Assembly (NCBI GenBank): GCA_963921795.1
Contig: OY997651.1
Location: 57,738,512-57,802,511 of the forward strand
DNA from: Nannobrachium achirus
Lineage: Eukaryota > Chordata > Actinopteri > Myctophiformes > Myctophidae
Length of the DNA stretch: 64,000 bases
Direction of reading: 5' to 3'
Below the pieces are notes generated by a model. It was not told the origin of the DNA. It worked only from the letters and a program-made list of their open reading frames with translations, and ran no database searches. The position numbers and the translations under genes were made by a program. Numbering within the stretch: position 1 is the stretch's first letter; each line of letters opens with the position of its first letter. Below, piece by piece: positions 1 to 11,939 of the stretch.

Positions 1-150
1 TATTTAAGGAGGATCTGAGGGGTCTAACTAGGGGTTTGTCATGATGCTGAATCCATTGCGGGCATTTGTTTTGCACAAAAAACATTCCGTGGGCTAGAAA
101 TGGCCTCAGAAAACAATACACGTATGGGTGAGTATTCATGTTAGTCGGAG

Positions 151-474
151 GCCTTAGGGTTTTTTTTCTCGTGCTAATCAGTCTAAAAGTGCAAAGTTTT
201 GCACAGATGTAGCTCAGGGCATGCTCTAATGATTTAGCTACTGTAGGGCGCCCGAGTCTGCGAAATTCAGGGTCGCCACAGCGGCCAAATCAAGTTGGGC
301 TCCCATCGACTTTAGTGATGAAAAGTGATGAGTCAGAGTTTTGTGGGTGCTGTGGTGACCCCGAAGGTCGCCGACTCGGGCGCCCTAGCTAAATCATTAG
401 AGCATGCCCTGAGCTACATCTGTGCAAAATGTTGCACTTTTAGACTGATTAGCACGAGAAAAAAAAACCCCCTA
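151..474. repeat. Foldback element, arms about 110 bp
   Basis: The sequence from CCTTAGGG through TCTCGTGCTAATCAG and GCATGCTCTAATGATTTAGC recurs as its reverse complement at about 362-474. The loop contains GTCGCCACAGCGGCC. Flanking short AGGGAGGGTCATGC repeats at 515-600 are part of the same repeat-rich patch. No coding signal is seen in 1-2400. Confidence 0.75.
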
Positions 475-647
475 AGGCAGGGGTCGTTAATTTTGACCCC
501 CCCTCCCAAGGAGGATTTTAGGGGAGGGTCATGCTATTTTGGTTTTAATCTCGGGGAGGGTGATGCTATTTTAATTTGAGTGTCAGGGAGGGTCATGCGA
601 TTTTGAATAAAAAAGATAGTCCAGGTTTTTATAGGCCTTTATATATT

Positions 648-712
648 TTACTACAGCGTTCCTTTCAATAATACTATTATTTAATTAAGGAACGCTGTAG
701 TAAAATACAACA
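648..712. repeat. Hairpin with 20-bp arms
   Basis: TTTTACTACAGCGTTCCTT at about 649 is matched by its reverse complement ending near 711. The loop is AT-rich, and the hairpin may be a small foldback MITE. Confidence 0.7.
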
Positions 713-1484
713 ATGATACCCCCCTCTGCTTTCTCCTCAATGGTACAGCCGAGCTATCACTGACGCGCTTCACAGAAGTGCGGAACTTCAGTCTCTCAAT
801 CAGTGCTTGAATGAGCACAGAGCGGAGAGATGCTCTCAAATGTTTGTGCACGACGATATTTCATGATTATTAATCAGATCGTATGAGCATTTAGCGTTAT
901 AGCGTTCATGTTTTCCTACTATCTACCATCTAATTCTACCATCTATAAATCACATGTATGCGAGGCACCCGTGTAGGTCCTATTGAGGGCTCTAATTGAC
1001 CTATAGTGTGGATTTCTTGTGTTTCAGGCATTAAGGGGTTAATAATAAAAAATGCTCAATGGATATCACTGGTCATCATCTTGAATCCTTAAGAGGTGAC
1101 CCCAAGCTACAAGAATCAGTTGAGAAAAACACTTTTACAGGCGAATCCACGTTCACCCCCACGGCTCCCGGACTAGTGTTACAGGGTTAACATTGAGTTT
1201 GAAGTTGGGGTTTGTAGAGGAGGGGGCATGTGTCTGATAAAATGAAAGCAACTTAAAAACTGACTGGGGCGTTTTTTTTTTTTTTTTTTTTTGAGGGGGT
1301 GAGATATCCCTTCAAATGTGTGTTCTGTAAAAGTATAGGTGTTTTTCCCCCGAACATCGAATATTGTCCTGAAAAACTTTTGTCATCAATATTACGGACA
1401 TATCTGGGAAGGGTAACTGGTCCGATATACTTCACTGGCCAGATGGCCAAGAATTGGTGCGGGATGCCCTGAGGCATCTTACTA

Positions 1485-2036
<552 letters not shown>

Positions 2037-2411
2037 ATGTAGGTATGGTACATAGGTACATTGTATGTGTAGGCCTGCCTTATTTAACGTGTACTTTGGC
2101 CATTGGCTAAAGAGGTCCTAAAACTAATCACACTCAGATTAACTTGTACCCATAATTAATAGCACCATGTTATTGTGATCTGCGCTGCTTTAGCAGAATA
2201 TGAATTTTTCTAGTTGTTTGCTAGCCTACATTATTACACGCAGACAAGAAGATTTACTCACACATACTGTACATACATGTGCAAGCATGACTCCCACATG
2301 CGTATGCACAGAGAAATGCTCAGTATCAAACAAGTGTTTCAATATTTTTGGCTCGAACGGCCCCTCTTACTGTGCACTACAAATGACTTGTTTCTTTGCT
2401 TTGAATTTCAG

Positions 2412-2444
2412 GCTCTTCCGCACAACTGCCTGCCGTGCCTACTG
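2412..2444 (+). CDS. Tentative 33-bp micro-exon upstream of kringle 1
   Basis: A pyrimidine-containing tract ending TTTCAG precedes 33 bases that are followed directly by GTAAGC. Read in phase 1-1 the exon encodes SSAQLPAVPT and joins in frame to the first kringle exon, giving a short Ala/Pro linker just before the kringle. There is no conserved domain, so support rests only on the two splice sites and the matching phase. If this is not an exon, the gene's upstream part lies wholly outside the window. Confidence 0.35.
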
Positions 2445-2514
2445 GTAAGCATCCAGTTCAGTCAATAGTAGTCTATACTGTTTGTCTTTAAAGGAGAATT
2501 TCTTACCTTTAAAA

Positions 2515-2835
2515 GTACCGGAATTGCCAGACTATAAGCCGCAGCTTTTTTCCCATGGTTTGAACCCTGCGGCTTATACAACGGTGCAGCTTATATATCG
2601 ATTTTTACAGCTAACGGCCAGTTAGTTAGTTTTAAAATGGGCTTTAACAAGGATTTATATATAGATATTTACAGATAACGGCCACCAGGGGCGCTCTAGC
2701 AGGAAGCAGGAAGGACACTTGCGGCTTATAGTCAGGTGCGGCTCATATATGTAAACATTTGTTTTTTGTTCTAAATTTAGCTGGTGCGGCTTATATTCAG
2801 GTGCGGCTTATAGTACAGATGCCATACCCTGCGTC
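2515..2835. mobile_element. MITE-like repeat with GCGGCTTATA motifs
   Basis: GACTATAAGCCGCAG near 2529 and repeated GCGGCTTATA and TGCGGCTCATATA segments form an imperfect inverted repeat typical of a short nonautonomous DNA element. No ORF is seen. Confidence 0.5.
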
Positions 2836-2846
2836 CAGGGGCGGAA

Positions 2847-3500
2847 ATAAAAGTTACTTTTAAATATAAATCCATAAATGTTTCTTTGTCTATCTGTGTT
2901 GGTTTTTATGTTGTTAAATTACAGTAAAATAACTACAAATGCAAAATTGTACAAAATGGTCACTTTAACAAAGTATTATATTCTCCACACTTGTATTCTC
3001 CCCATCTTGATAAAATGGTATATTCCCAGGTTACGCAAGGTCAGCTGCACAGGTGCAATGCATTAATTGTGGCATGTTTACTAACATGCCAATTCACCCT
3101 TTGTCAAGTCCCGCCCGTTGTCCCGCCCCACTTCACACCCATTGCTTGCTGTGTCTTGGTGGGACACTCGGTGGGACACTCCATCCACTGCTATTTTAAT
3201 TCAGTTGCTTCGTATTGTTATTCTGTGTTAAATTCTAATTTCAAATTTGGTTTCAGTAAAATGGAGCTGCTCAGTGGCAGCATAGTTTTAAAATGTGGCA
3301 GCATGTTTTAAAATGTTTTTATTTCTCCAGAAATTACGTTTTAGCAAATTCAACATAAAAGAGGCGGAACCAGGGCAGGACAAGGCAGATAGAGCCTGCT
3401 GGTTGGTCAGTCATGGACCAACCAGAAGGCTAACAAAGGGTGAATTAAGTAGCTGCTCTTGAACAACCATTCCAGGCTGCCATATCCAACCCAAGAAACC
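2847..3500 (+). repeat. Dispersed repeat R1, copy 1, split by a nested MITE
   Basis: ATAAAAGTTACTTTTAAATA through GGTGCAATGCATTAATTGTG and GCTCTTGAACAACC matches, in opposite orientation, the repeats at 27525-27865 and 54225-54585. Only this copy contains an extra block, 3091-3446. Confidence 0.85.
3091..3446. mobile_element. MITE nested inside repeat R1
   Basis: AATTCACCCTTTGT at 3091 and ACAAAGGGTGAATT ending at about 3446 are terminal inverted repeats. The two other R1 copies read straight through the site and so act as empty sites. The exact target duplication is ambiguous (AA or AATT). Confidence 0.8.
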
Positions 3501-3677
3501 ATAGAAACCTGGGGGAAAAAACTGACAAAACCCGATTTTTCGTCGCACACGCCCGCACGAGGACTCCCATCTTTGCCATACGTTAGCTTTTGCTGCATCT
3601 TTTGAAAAACGAACCCCTGGACCAATGTTTGGGAGAGGAAATAAGTACTTTTAGATTTGTTTTCCCATCACCTAAAA

Positions 3678-4346
3678 CAGGGGTTCCCAAACTTTTTTGT
3701 CTCAGGGCACCCCATAAATATATATATTTTTTAAATCTGAGGCACCCTTACATTATAATTTTCACTCCCAGCACCTTATATTTATAGCATACTTATCGTC
3801 GTTGTCGGGTGGAAACCTTGTATGTCCAAAACCGTTTGTTTTGTATTTATCATCTATAAAATGTACTAAACTAGTGAAAACAGAAGATCTACAAGCACAC
3901 AACGCCTCGCATCGCAAGGCAGTTTTCACTAGTTTTGTGCGACGGTCCCCCCCCCCCCCTTTACCTAGCAACATAATCACTAAAATATCGTCACAGTCGG
4001 GCAGAAACCTTATATCTCCACTCCAAGTTTCAAATGTGTATGTCTTTTGGTAAAGCGCAAATTCCCTGCTTCATCATACAAGACTGTTGCACTAAACTAG
4101 TGAAAACAGCCGATCTGCAAGCTCACAATGCCTCGCGATGCGAGGCGTTGTGTGCTTGTAGATCTGCTGTTTTAACTAGTTTAGTACATTTTATAGATGA
4201 CGGTTTTGGACATACAAGGTTTCCACCCGACAACGACGATATGCTATAAATATAAGGTGATGGGAGTGATTATAATGTAGGGGTGCCTTGGATTAAAAAA
4301 ATATATTCATGGGGTGCCCTGAGACAAAAAGGTTTGGGAACCCCTG
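3678..4346. mobile_element. hAT-like foldback MITE
   Basis: Begins CAGGGGTTCCCAAAC and ends with GTTTGGGAACCCCTG. Inverted arms of over 150 bp include the GTTGTCGGGTGGAAACCTTG segment. The interior contains two copies of the shared GATCTACAAGC palindrome (3868-3935, 4093-4183). Related pieces lie at 51455-51720, 61795-61990 and 63270-63340. I could not see an exact 8-bp target duplication. Confidence 0.7.
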
Positions 4347-4428
4347 TCCTGGATGAGCCTTGACAAAAAAAAAAGAGAAGAGAATCAATCACAAAAATCA
4401 TTTGCTCTCTCCGTCCATCTACTTGTAG

Positions 4429-4549
4429 AACACTGTTTCACTGGAGACGGCCAAAACTATCGTGGGGAGGCGAACAGGACGGCCGCTGGGGAACCCTGCA
4501 TGAGCTGGTCTGGTACCTATGAGGTCGACTACGACTACGACTACGAGTG
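4429..4549 (+). CDS. Kringle-serine protease gene: exon for N-terminal half of kringle 1
   Basis: The exon lies between acceptor CTTGTAG and donor GTAAGG, entering in phase 1 and leaving in phase 2. It encodes the start of a kringle: HCF (Cys1), the hallmark GQNYRG, then GEPC (Cys2) and a Trp. Kringles are disulfide-knotted protein-binding modules of plasminogen-type secreted proteases. Where most kringles carry a Pro/His-rich stretch, this one has an acidic-aromatic run, VDYDYDYEW. The phase-2 intron inside the kringle also splits kringle 2 of this gene. The exon joins in frame to the one at 7660. Confidence 0.85.
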
Positions 4550-4624
4550 GTAAGGAGATCTACAGTATCTGTCTGTCTGCGGCAGGCACGGACTAACCAT
4601 TGGACCAGTGTTGTTTTTGACAGC

Positions 4625-4990
4625 AAATTTTGATTTAGTTTTAGTCATAGTCTTTTGAATAAAATGTCATTTAGTTTTAGTCATAATTTAGTCACTTGAA
4701 TTTTTTTTGTTTAGTCTAATTTTAGTCGACTAAATATCATAAGACTTTAGTTGACTAAATCTACAGTTGATTTAGTCAACTAAAATGCATTTTGGCAGGC
4801 CTTGATGACATTGTAATGACTGATTTTACACTTGGTTGCATGCTGAAAATAGACGCGTTGTGAGCTTGTAGATCTGCTATTTTCAGCACATTACTTTCTC
4901 CTCCACTAGTCCCTCCCTAACATTTTAGTCTAGTTTTTATTTTCTTGACGAAATTGTCAATATATTTAGTCATAGTTTTAGTGTAGTGGT
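4625..4990. repeat. TTTTAGTC repeat family, copy 1
   Basis: Many TTTTAGTCATAGTC and TAGTCGACTAAAT units. The same family is at 28395-28850 and, degraded, 34905-35070. The centre of copies 1 and 2 contains the shared palindrome, flanked by GCTGAAAATAG. Confidence 0.7.
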
Positions 4991-5060
4991 TAGTGCCTGT
5001 GCCTGATATATGGAAGATTGTGAGTTCAAACCCCACGTCGGGTTTAGTTGATGTTAACAT
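4976..5060 (+). repeat. tRNA-like SINE head
   Basis: TAGTGGTTAGTGC resembles a pol III A box and GAGTTCAAACCCC a B box, about 45 bp apart. No tRNA cloverleaf can be completed, so it is more likely a SINE fragment than a tRNA gene. Confidence 0.5.
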
Positions 5061-5296
5061 CCTGGATGCCCATGGCATGTGTGTATGTCAAACTCTTTAA
5101 TGTTGACACGTCTGATCTAACTCCAGATCACGTTCATGTTTAAAATGAGCCCTTCTCTACCAGACGTTATTTTTCTGTTCTGAGTGAAAGAAACTATGAT
5201 CACTCGAAAATTTCAGAAATACTCAGATTACATTTATTCAGATTAATTTCACCCCAAGCCTCCAAAAAAAAAAAAAAAAAAAAAACTAGAAGCAGT

Positions 5297-5600
5297 GCTC
5301 TTCCTAGCACAGGTCTCCACCAGGCCAGGTGTCCTGGTGGTGCTACTGTATAATAGGCCAATGAAAGGGTGGCATATGTTCTTCACCTTAGACCTTTCAT
5401 GGCAATCGGACACTGCATGCATGATTAGAGGTATTGTGTTCCAAAAATGTGTTTTGCTCAAGTCTACCTGCTGGTGGCGCTATAACAGGCCAATGTGAAA
5501 AGGGTAGCATTTGTTCCTTGACATAGTGGGAATATGTGTGGCAAATTACACGGTAATCGCAAGCTGCGTTGATGATTTGAGGCATTTTGATCAAAAACGG
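5297..5600. repeat. Two diverged tandem units
   Basis: Blocks beginning with TCCACCAGGCC and CTACCTGCTGG each continue as a (G/C)TGGTGGTGCTA or GGCGCTATAA motif, a TAGGCCAATG-like segment and a final TCGGACACTGCA or TCGCAAGCTGCG. The spacing is roughly 150 bp. A poly-A run precedes them at 5263-5285. Confidence 0.5.
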
Positions 5601-5944
5601 AGCAATCCTGCAAACTTTGGAATCTAATATTAGCCAATCAGGATGGAATATGAAATATCAGATAGATCAGACTTGATCACATGACTATACTCTAGCGAAG
5701 TGTGATGTCACTAGCGTGAAATGGCGTGAAATGTCGCCCTCTAGGGGGTTCATGCTGGTATTGTTTTGTATTGAAATCGCCATTGGGGAATTTGCGATCA
5801 CCTCATATAAGAAATGTGTTCAAAAAATAAACACACCATGCTCTCGAATTGACTCAAATGGATATGAAGCATCGACTAAGTTGGAAATGTACAGATTCAC
5901 CCAAAGAGTAGCACAATATACGCTAGAAACGAGTCAAACGGAAT

Positions 5945-6185
5945 GCAACAACTACATTTCCCATCAGCGCGACTGATGCCCTGCCTATGAGCTCGGCGCG
6001 CATAACATACGTCACGCTCATGCTTTCTTTGCTTTGTTTTGTAATGGGAGCGGACTCAGAGGAGCATAGAGTTATATAAGTAATAGTATTAGAGGAGCAG
6101 AGGACTGTGTATTACTTAGTGTTGGGGCTGCGTTTTAACGTTGCTTCGTAAAACTTAAACATGAACGGTACAAGCGATGCAGGTA
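5945..6185 (+). promoter_or_regulatory. Promoter-like patch with possible short first exon
   Basis: ACTACATTTCCCATCAGCG at about 5951 resembles the ZNF143 promoter motif. TACGTCACGC follows (CRE-like), then TTATATAAG near 6070. At 6162 an ATG opens a short frame, MNGTSDA, ending in a GTACGG donor-like site. A second candidate coding patch at about 7026-7072 (MKPRRRVVESAQNK then GTGAGT) could be a next exon in phase. I cannot identify a protein, and chance is a real alternative. Confidence 0.3.
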
Positions 6186-7546
6186 CGGTGCTTTGTTCCA
6201 GAGGAGAGGCTACATTTAGCACGGAGGCTACGACGCTACGTCTACTCTAGTCTGCACTCAACCAGGACAGTTGAACACACTGTTGTCTCTAACGTTATCC
6301 AGTCAGTGAAGCTTCTTCCAGGACAAGTCGTCCTGCTGCGAGATGCCCAGCCCGGTCCTCCAGTGGAACGTACTCGGCCATCATACACTGTCCTGGTTCT
6401 TTTGTGTTCTTGTCTAACAATGCAAATTATAACTATCAGCATACAGCACAGTTTAAACAACTAAGCCAATTTGTATACTGTATATAAACGTATATTTCAG
6501 CTACAAGCAGAACATGTTTATTATGTATTAGAGAATGCATAATACGTGTTTACTTGAAATGTCAGCAGTTACTGCAATGTAGAAATACTGTTTGAAGTAG
6601 AAGTCCATGCAAGCCATTTGTCAATGTTTTGTCGTAATGTGAAGATATCGACTTGTCACAATATAAGGGTGATAACTGATAATGTTATGCTATGAAATAA
6701 CTGTTATATCTGGCCGGTCGTTTTATTTATAAAATAATACCTACAGCTAAGTTGCATTCATTACAGTAGGCCTACTGTACTTTCTACGTTTATTTATTTA
6801 AATGTTTGTATGATTCTCTCTGATAATAAAAATGTTGAATGTCTGGGCTGTTAACTAATGTATTATTTTTATGCACAGATAAGTGTATTAAAGTTGTTTT
6901 ATGTGTATGCTACCTCTCAATAGTATGACGCTAACTACACACATCTTATATGGGCAGGCATGTTGATTTAAAAAGTAACTTTAAAGTATAATATAATCAA
7001 TGAAATCAGACGTCTAGGGCTCTAGGCCGCATGAAGCCCCGGCGCCGAGTGGTGGAGTCAGCCCAGAACAAGGTGAGTCTCAACCTGTGTGACAAGATGA
7101 TCGTTAATGGTCAAAACAATACCAGAAATGAATTATACATGTCAGAATTAGTTGATTTAGACCTACAGCACCTGTTTTTACTCCTAATAATGGCCAAGTT
7201 GTGGCCATGGTCTTCGGAATTACAAAATGACCTTGACCATGACCTTTCAAGGTCCAAATCACCCAAAATGGTCAAAACAATATCAGAAATGAATTCCCCA
7301 CACCCTCCTATTTTCTTCTACTGAAGAGTATTGCATCGCGCATGTACAAATTAAAGCGAGACTCAATGGAAACAGATCTTTGCGCGCACAGAACTGTCAC
7401 CTATCAGTAACGTTCTACAACATAGGACATTTTTATCAACAAATTGAGTGGCATTCACAGCAGATTATACATTTTACTCACTGGTTAATCACTATTATAT
7501 GATATTTACCTTGCAGCTACCCTGCCGACTCCCTTAGTCGAAATGA

Positions 7547-7780
<234 letters not shown>

Positions 7781-8109
7781 TAGCTTTGACCACTTAATTG
7801 TCACAATGCTGAAATCGAATGCTGACAAATCAATGTGATTTCATGTTTTCTTTAAGTGGACATGAATTGATTAATAAGGTCAATTTAGATCAAGCCTGGA
7901 TAAGTGCAGTTTTCTTTTTTCATTACTCCAATTTGTTACTTAAAGTACCGCTGACACTCCCCGAAATGAGCATAGTATTATACAGTAGCCAGGTCACGTG
8001 GTCTATCTGAGAACAGTCTGATTCCCGCAGCCCCCCCTGGTTCATCAACGAGAGGGCAGGCTTGACTGTCCCCACCTACCGGCCCTCTATAGTGCGGGGA
8101 GAAGGAGAG

Positions 8110-8139
8110 AGACAGCATCTTCCTGGTCGGGAGAAATGC

Positions 8140-8172
<33 letters not shown>

Positions 8173-8550
8173 AATGCTAAAAAACATGGTGAGGTTCTCA
8201 AATGATGGCAATTTAGCAATTTATCAAGCAAAATGCTCTTGCCTGACACAAGTTTTACTTATGTGAGTGAAGCATGGAATACTACTTCTTGGTTAGATCA
8301 CATGGTTTCCACTGTTGATGCTCATGCCTAGATAGAAAGTATGGAGATTTGCTATGGGTTGGCCACATCTGACCACATCCCTCTTGTCATGGTTTTAAAT
8401 GTGGATAATGTACCCACACTCACTAAAATGAAGAAAACAGAGAGGTTAAAATAAATTGGGGTAAACTATCTAAAGAAGCTGTCCTCAAATGTTGCTCTTA
8501 CTCGAATGAATTACAGCATCTTCCAGCATCTTCCTGGTCGGGAGAAATGC

Positions 8551-8591
<41 letters not shown>

Positions 8592-8600
8592 ATTTTATTA
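8110..8600. repeat. Two TTGA microsatellites with duplicated flank
   Basis: CAGCATCTTCCTGGTCGGGA followed by GAAATGCTGATTGATTG occurs at about 8116 and again at 8524, each running into a TTGA tract. I see nothing coding between 7780 and 8900. Confidence 0.75.
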
Positions 8601-8712
8601 GACAAAAATGGAGAACAGTACAAGTATAGTCAATACAATTGAAATGTAGGGTTTACAGTACAAGTACAGTTTAACATCGTGCCGAAAAGGAACATCTCAA
8701 ATAAGACTTTTT
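8546..8712 (-). mobile_element. Retroposon 3' end with CAAT tail
   Basis: On the minus strand this reads GGATGTTCC-like sequence, then TTGTACTGT, ATTTTTGTCTAAT and a (CAAT)n tail. It matches the segment after tRNA-Glu at 44225-44385 (plus) and 55912-56060 (minus). This copy lacks the tRNA part, as expected for a 5'-truncated retroposon. Confidence 0.65.
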
Positions 8713-8897
8713 ACAGTCTTTGTTTTAACGTTTAAAGCCCTCTGTATTTGTGTCCCACCACGGCTGATGGTTAGTCATTGATTTTTTTATTTTTTATTTT
8801 CATTTTCATTTTTGTGTGCCTGCTATGCAATGCAATGGCAAAACACTTATTGTAATCCGCCATACTTATATACATACATAAGTAAGTAATGTCGCCA

Positions 8898-9240
8898 CAA
8901 ATTTCGGCACGTAATAAGTGCCGCACAATTTACGCCACCCCCACAATATATACATCAAAACGTGCGGCTCGGCCGGGAATGGGGTGCTATTACTTTTCTT
9001 TCTGATCCGCGTTACCATGGCGACGTAATTCGCAAAAAAACGACGCCCATAAACCCCATTGACTTAGAATGGGGGAAATTTCGGCATGTAATAACTGCCG
9101 CACGATTTACGCCACCCCCGCAATATATACATCAAAATGTGCGGCTCGGCCGGGAATGGTGTGCTATTACTTTTCGTTTCCGATCCGCGTCACCATGGCA
9201 ACATAATTCGTAAAAAATGGCGCACAAAAACCCCCATTAA
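8898..9240 (+). repeat. Tandem duplication, period about 178 bp
   Basis: AAATTTCGGCACGTAATAA, then CAATATATACATCAAAACG and GTGCGGCTCGGCCGGGAATG, occurs twice in direct orientation with some divergence. Confidence 0.8.
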
Positions 9241-9389
9241 CTTTGAATGGGGGACTCTGAAAAAAAAAAACAGAACTTTGGCCCCACATTACTCTAACAT
9301 ACTTTTGCCTAGCAACGTCACTTAAACTTTAAAATGCACACACAACTTTGGTCTTTTTACGGCCAATAGGGATGAGCTGTAATTGATTA

Positions 9390-10262
9390 AGCCCCGCCCC
9401 CTCTGTAACAGGAAGTGCCCTTCGCCAAACAGGAAGTGCCTCTACATCTCATGAACCGTTTGTCGTACAGACGCGTGGGTGGCGTCAAATGACTTGATTA
9501 AGAGTCCTTAACCTTAATTGGGGCCTATTTCGCCAAACAGGAAGTGCCCCTCACCAAACAGGAAGTGACCCTTTATCTAGTGAACCGTTTGTCGTACAGA
9601 CGCGTGGGTTGTGTCAAATGACATGATTAAGAGTCCTTGACCTTAATTGGGGCCTATTTCGCCAAACAGGAAGTGCCCCTCACCAAACAGGAAGTGACCC
9701 TTTATCTTGTGAACCGTTTGTGGTACAGACGCGTGGGTTGCGTCAAATGACATGATTAAGAGTCCTTGACCTTAATTGGGGCCTATTTCGCCAAACAGGA
9801 AGTGCCCCTCACCAAACAGGAAGTGACCCTTTATCTCGTGAACCGTTTGTCGTACAGACGCGTGGGTGGCGTCAAATGACTTGATTAAGAGTCCTTGACC
9901 TTAATTGGGGCCTATTTCGCCAAACAGGAAGTGCCCCTCACCAAACAGGAAGTGACCCTTTATCTCGTGAACCGTCTGTCGTACAGACGCGTGGGTGGCG
10001 TCAAATGACTTGATTAAGAGTCCTTGACCTTAATTGGGGCCTATTTCGCCAAACAGGAAGTGCCCCATACCAAACAGGAAGTGACCCTTTATCTCGTGAA
10101 CCATTTGTCGTACAGACGCGTGGGTGGCCCCATATGACTTGATTAAGAGTCCTTAACCTTAATTGGGGCCTATTTCGCCAAACAGGAATTGCCCCTCAAC
10201 AAACAGGAAGTGACCTTATATCTCATGAACCGTTTGTCCTTCAGACATGTGGGTGGTTTCAT
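9390..10262 (+). repeat. 129-bp satellite array
   Basis: GCCTATTTCGCCAAACAGGA starts at 9523 and recurs at 9652, 9781, 9910, 10039 and 10168, exactly 129 bp apart. Each unit has two AAACAGGAAGTG boxes and CGTACAGACGCGTGGGT. Partial units flank the array. It lies in the intron between kringles 1 and 2. Confidence 0.92.
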
Positions 10263-10919
10263 ATGAAAAACGATAATGTTAAAGCTTATGCAAAAAAATT
10301 CCAATGTTAAAAAATTTAACGCTAATGCTAACACCAACCGCTACACAAGGTTGCACAGACTTAGCGAGCTGCAGGCACACTTAAAATTTCTTAGAAATTT
10401 TCTTTTCTAGTTTTTTCATTTCATTTGAAAGCTGGGAATCATAGCTACAAAATGATATATTGGTTGTGGAGATTGACCCAACAGTTTTGAAGATTGAAGC
10501 TTATATAATTCCAGCATGGCATAGAATGATGCCATGCTGAAATACTACTTCTGAATTATTGACCTTTTAAATATAATTCTAACCTGCAATGACCTGACTC
10601 CGCCACATGGGGAAGTAGAGAGCACAATTTAATTCAAAGAAGCTTTATTGGCATGAGAACACAAACGTTTACATACATTGTAACTTGTAGAACTTGGCTA
10701 TTTGTACTTTACTTTAGTAAATCCAATTTCCAATATTTTAACTTTTACTCCAATAGGCCTACATTTATTTCAAAACTTTAGTTATTGCTTTGTAGATATT
10801 GATTTTAATAGTCCAAAACATACATTAACCACTTCAGCTGTTATTGTAGCCTATACACATTTTGGCCATTTGAAAATAGCTCACATTGTGAGCTTGTAGA
10901 TCCGCAATTTAAAAAAATA

Positions 10920-11370
10920 TATTTATTGTGTGCCAGGCCCGATAATCCCGAGATTATTTCAATGTCTTTCCCTGCCAGGCCCGATAATCCCGAGAAAAAA
11001 AAAAAGAAAAAAAAAAAAAAAAACATTTTTTTTTCAAAAAAAAATTTTGACCCCAAAAAATTTAGTAGGCATGATAGCAATCGCGAAATTGCATGTATAA
11101 CCCCCATAGCAACCCCATCTTTCAAACATGGCAGCCATCTTTGTTTACATTTTAGGAAAACATAATGGCTGCTATCTCATGAATGCCTGAACGGATTTCC
11201 ATTCGGATTTTTTTGTTTGAAAGCTGTGAGCAATGTGGACACACGTGGTGCATTATCTAGGCATGGGTGTGCATGCTCCGTGCACTACATGGAAGTCTAT
11301 GGAGACTGGAGGCATATGAGAGTACGAAGGTATTGTTAAATGGCAGGGAATGTGTTAATACCGGACTTCT
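10920..11370 (+). repeat. Dispersed repeat R2, copy 1
   Basis: CCAGGCCCGATAATCCCGAG occurs twice, then GTAGGCATGATAGCAATCGC, CATGGCAGCCATCTTTGTTT and GGCAGGGAATGTGTTAA. A direct copy of about 430 bp lies at 19355-19780. Confidence 0.85.
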
Positions 11371-11410
11371 CTTGTAGTTTATCTAAATTGCAGTGGGCAT
11401 ACACTTTTAC

Positions 11411-11920
11411 TTAAAGCTATACTGTGTAAGATGCCCAACTAGTGGTCATTAGCCCTATAGCAAACCGCGGTCGCGTCCGCGTCTTTCGGACGTTTTTCGT
11501 ACCTTCAGACCCCCGCGTCTGCCTCCACCTCGCTGAGATCTATCTTTTGAGGGGTCCCTTGTTCCTGTGCGTTCAGTAATTCCAGAGATACGGACTCCTT
11601 CACCCTGCCTGGTAGGCGAAATTACCTAGAGAAGGGATGGTACAAACGGGCGACAACAAATATGGCTGCCATAGCGACCCCACTTCAAGATGCGCTGTGA
11701 TTGGCCGGCAGTTGTATAACCCTCGCTGTGATTGGCCGGTAGTGTGATGACGCAATTTTGGCGCGAGATCCGGTCCCCAGCAAGGATCGCAGTTTACATA
11801 TATAGAGAAGGCTTTACAGGCTGAAATTCACGGAGTGGGTGTTCTAAAACTTTAGCGATTTAACAGTTAGGACAATTTTAAGATTTGTTTTATAAAAAAA
11901 GTTACATGGTACAACTTTAA
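11411..11920. mobile_element. TTAA-flanked MITE derived from the THAP/SWIM element
   Basis: TTAA precedes AGCTATACTGTGTAAG, and the other end reads GTTACATGGTACAACT before TTAA. The left part matches the right end of the element at 48544-50567 and the right part matches its left end. This copy is that element's two termini with the coding interior removed. It includes the GATTGGCCGG and GGGTGTTCTAAAACTTTAGC segments seen in the longer copy. Confidence 0.82.
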
Positions 11921-11939
11921 GTAAATAAGAAAAGTAAAA

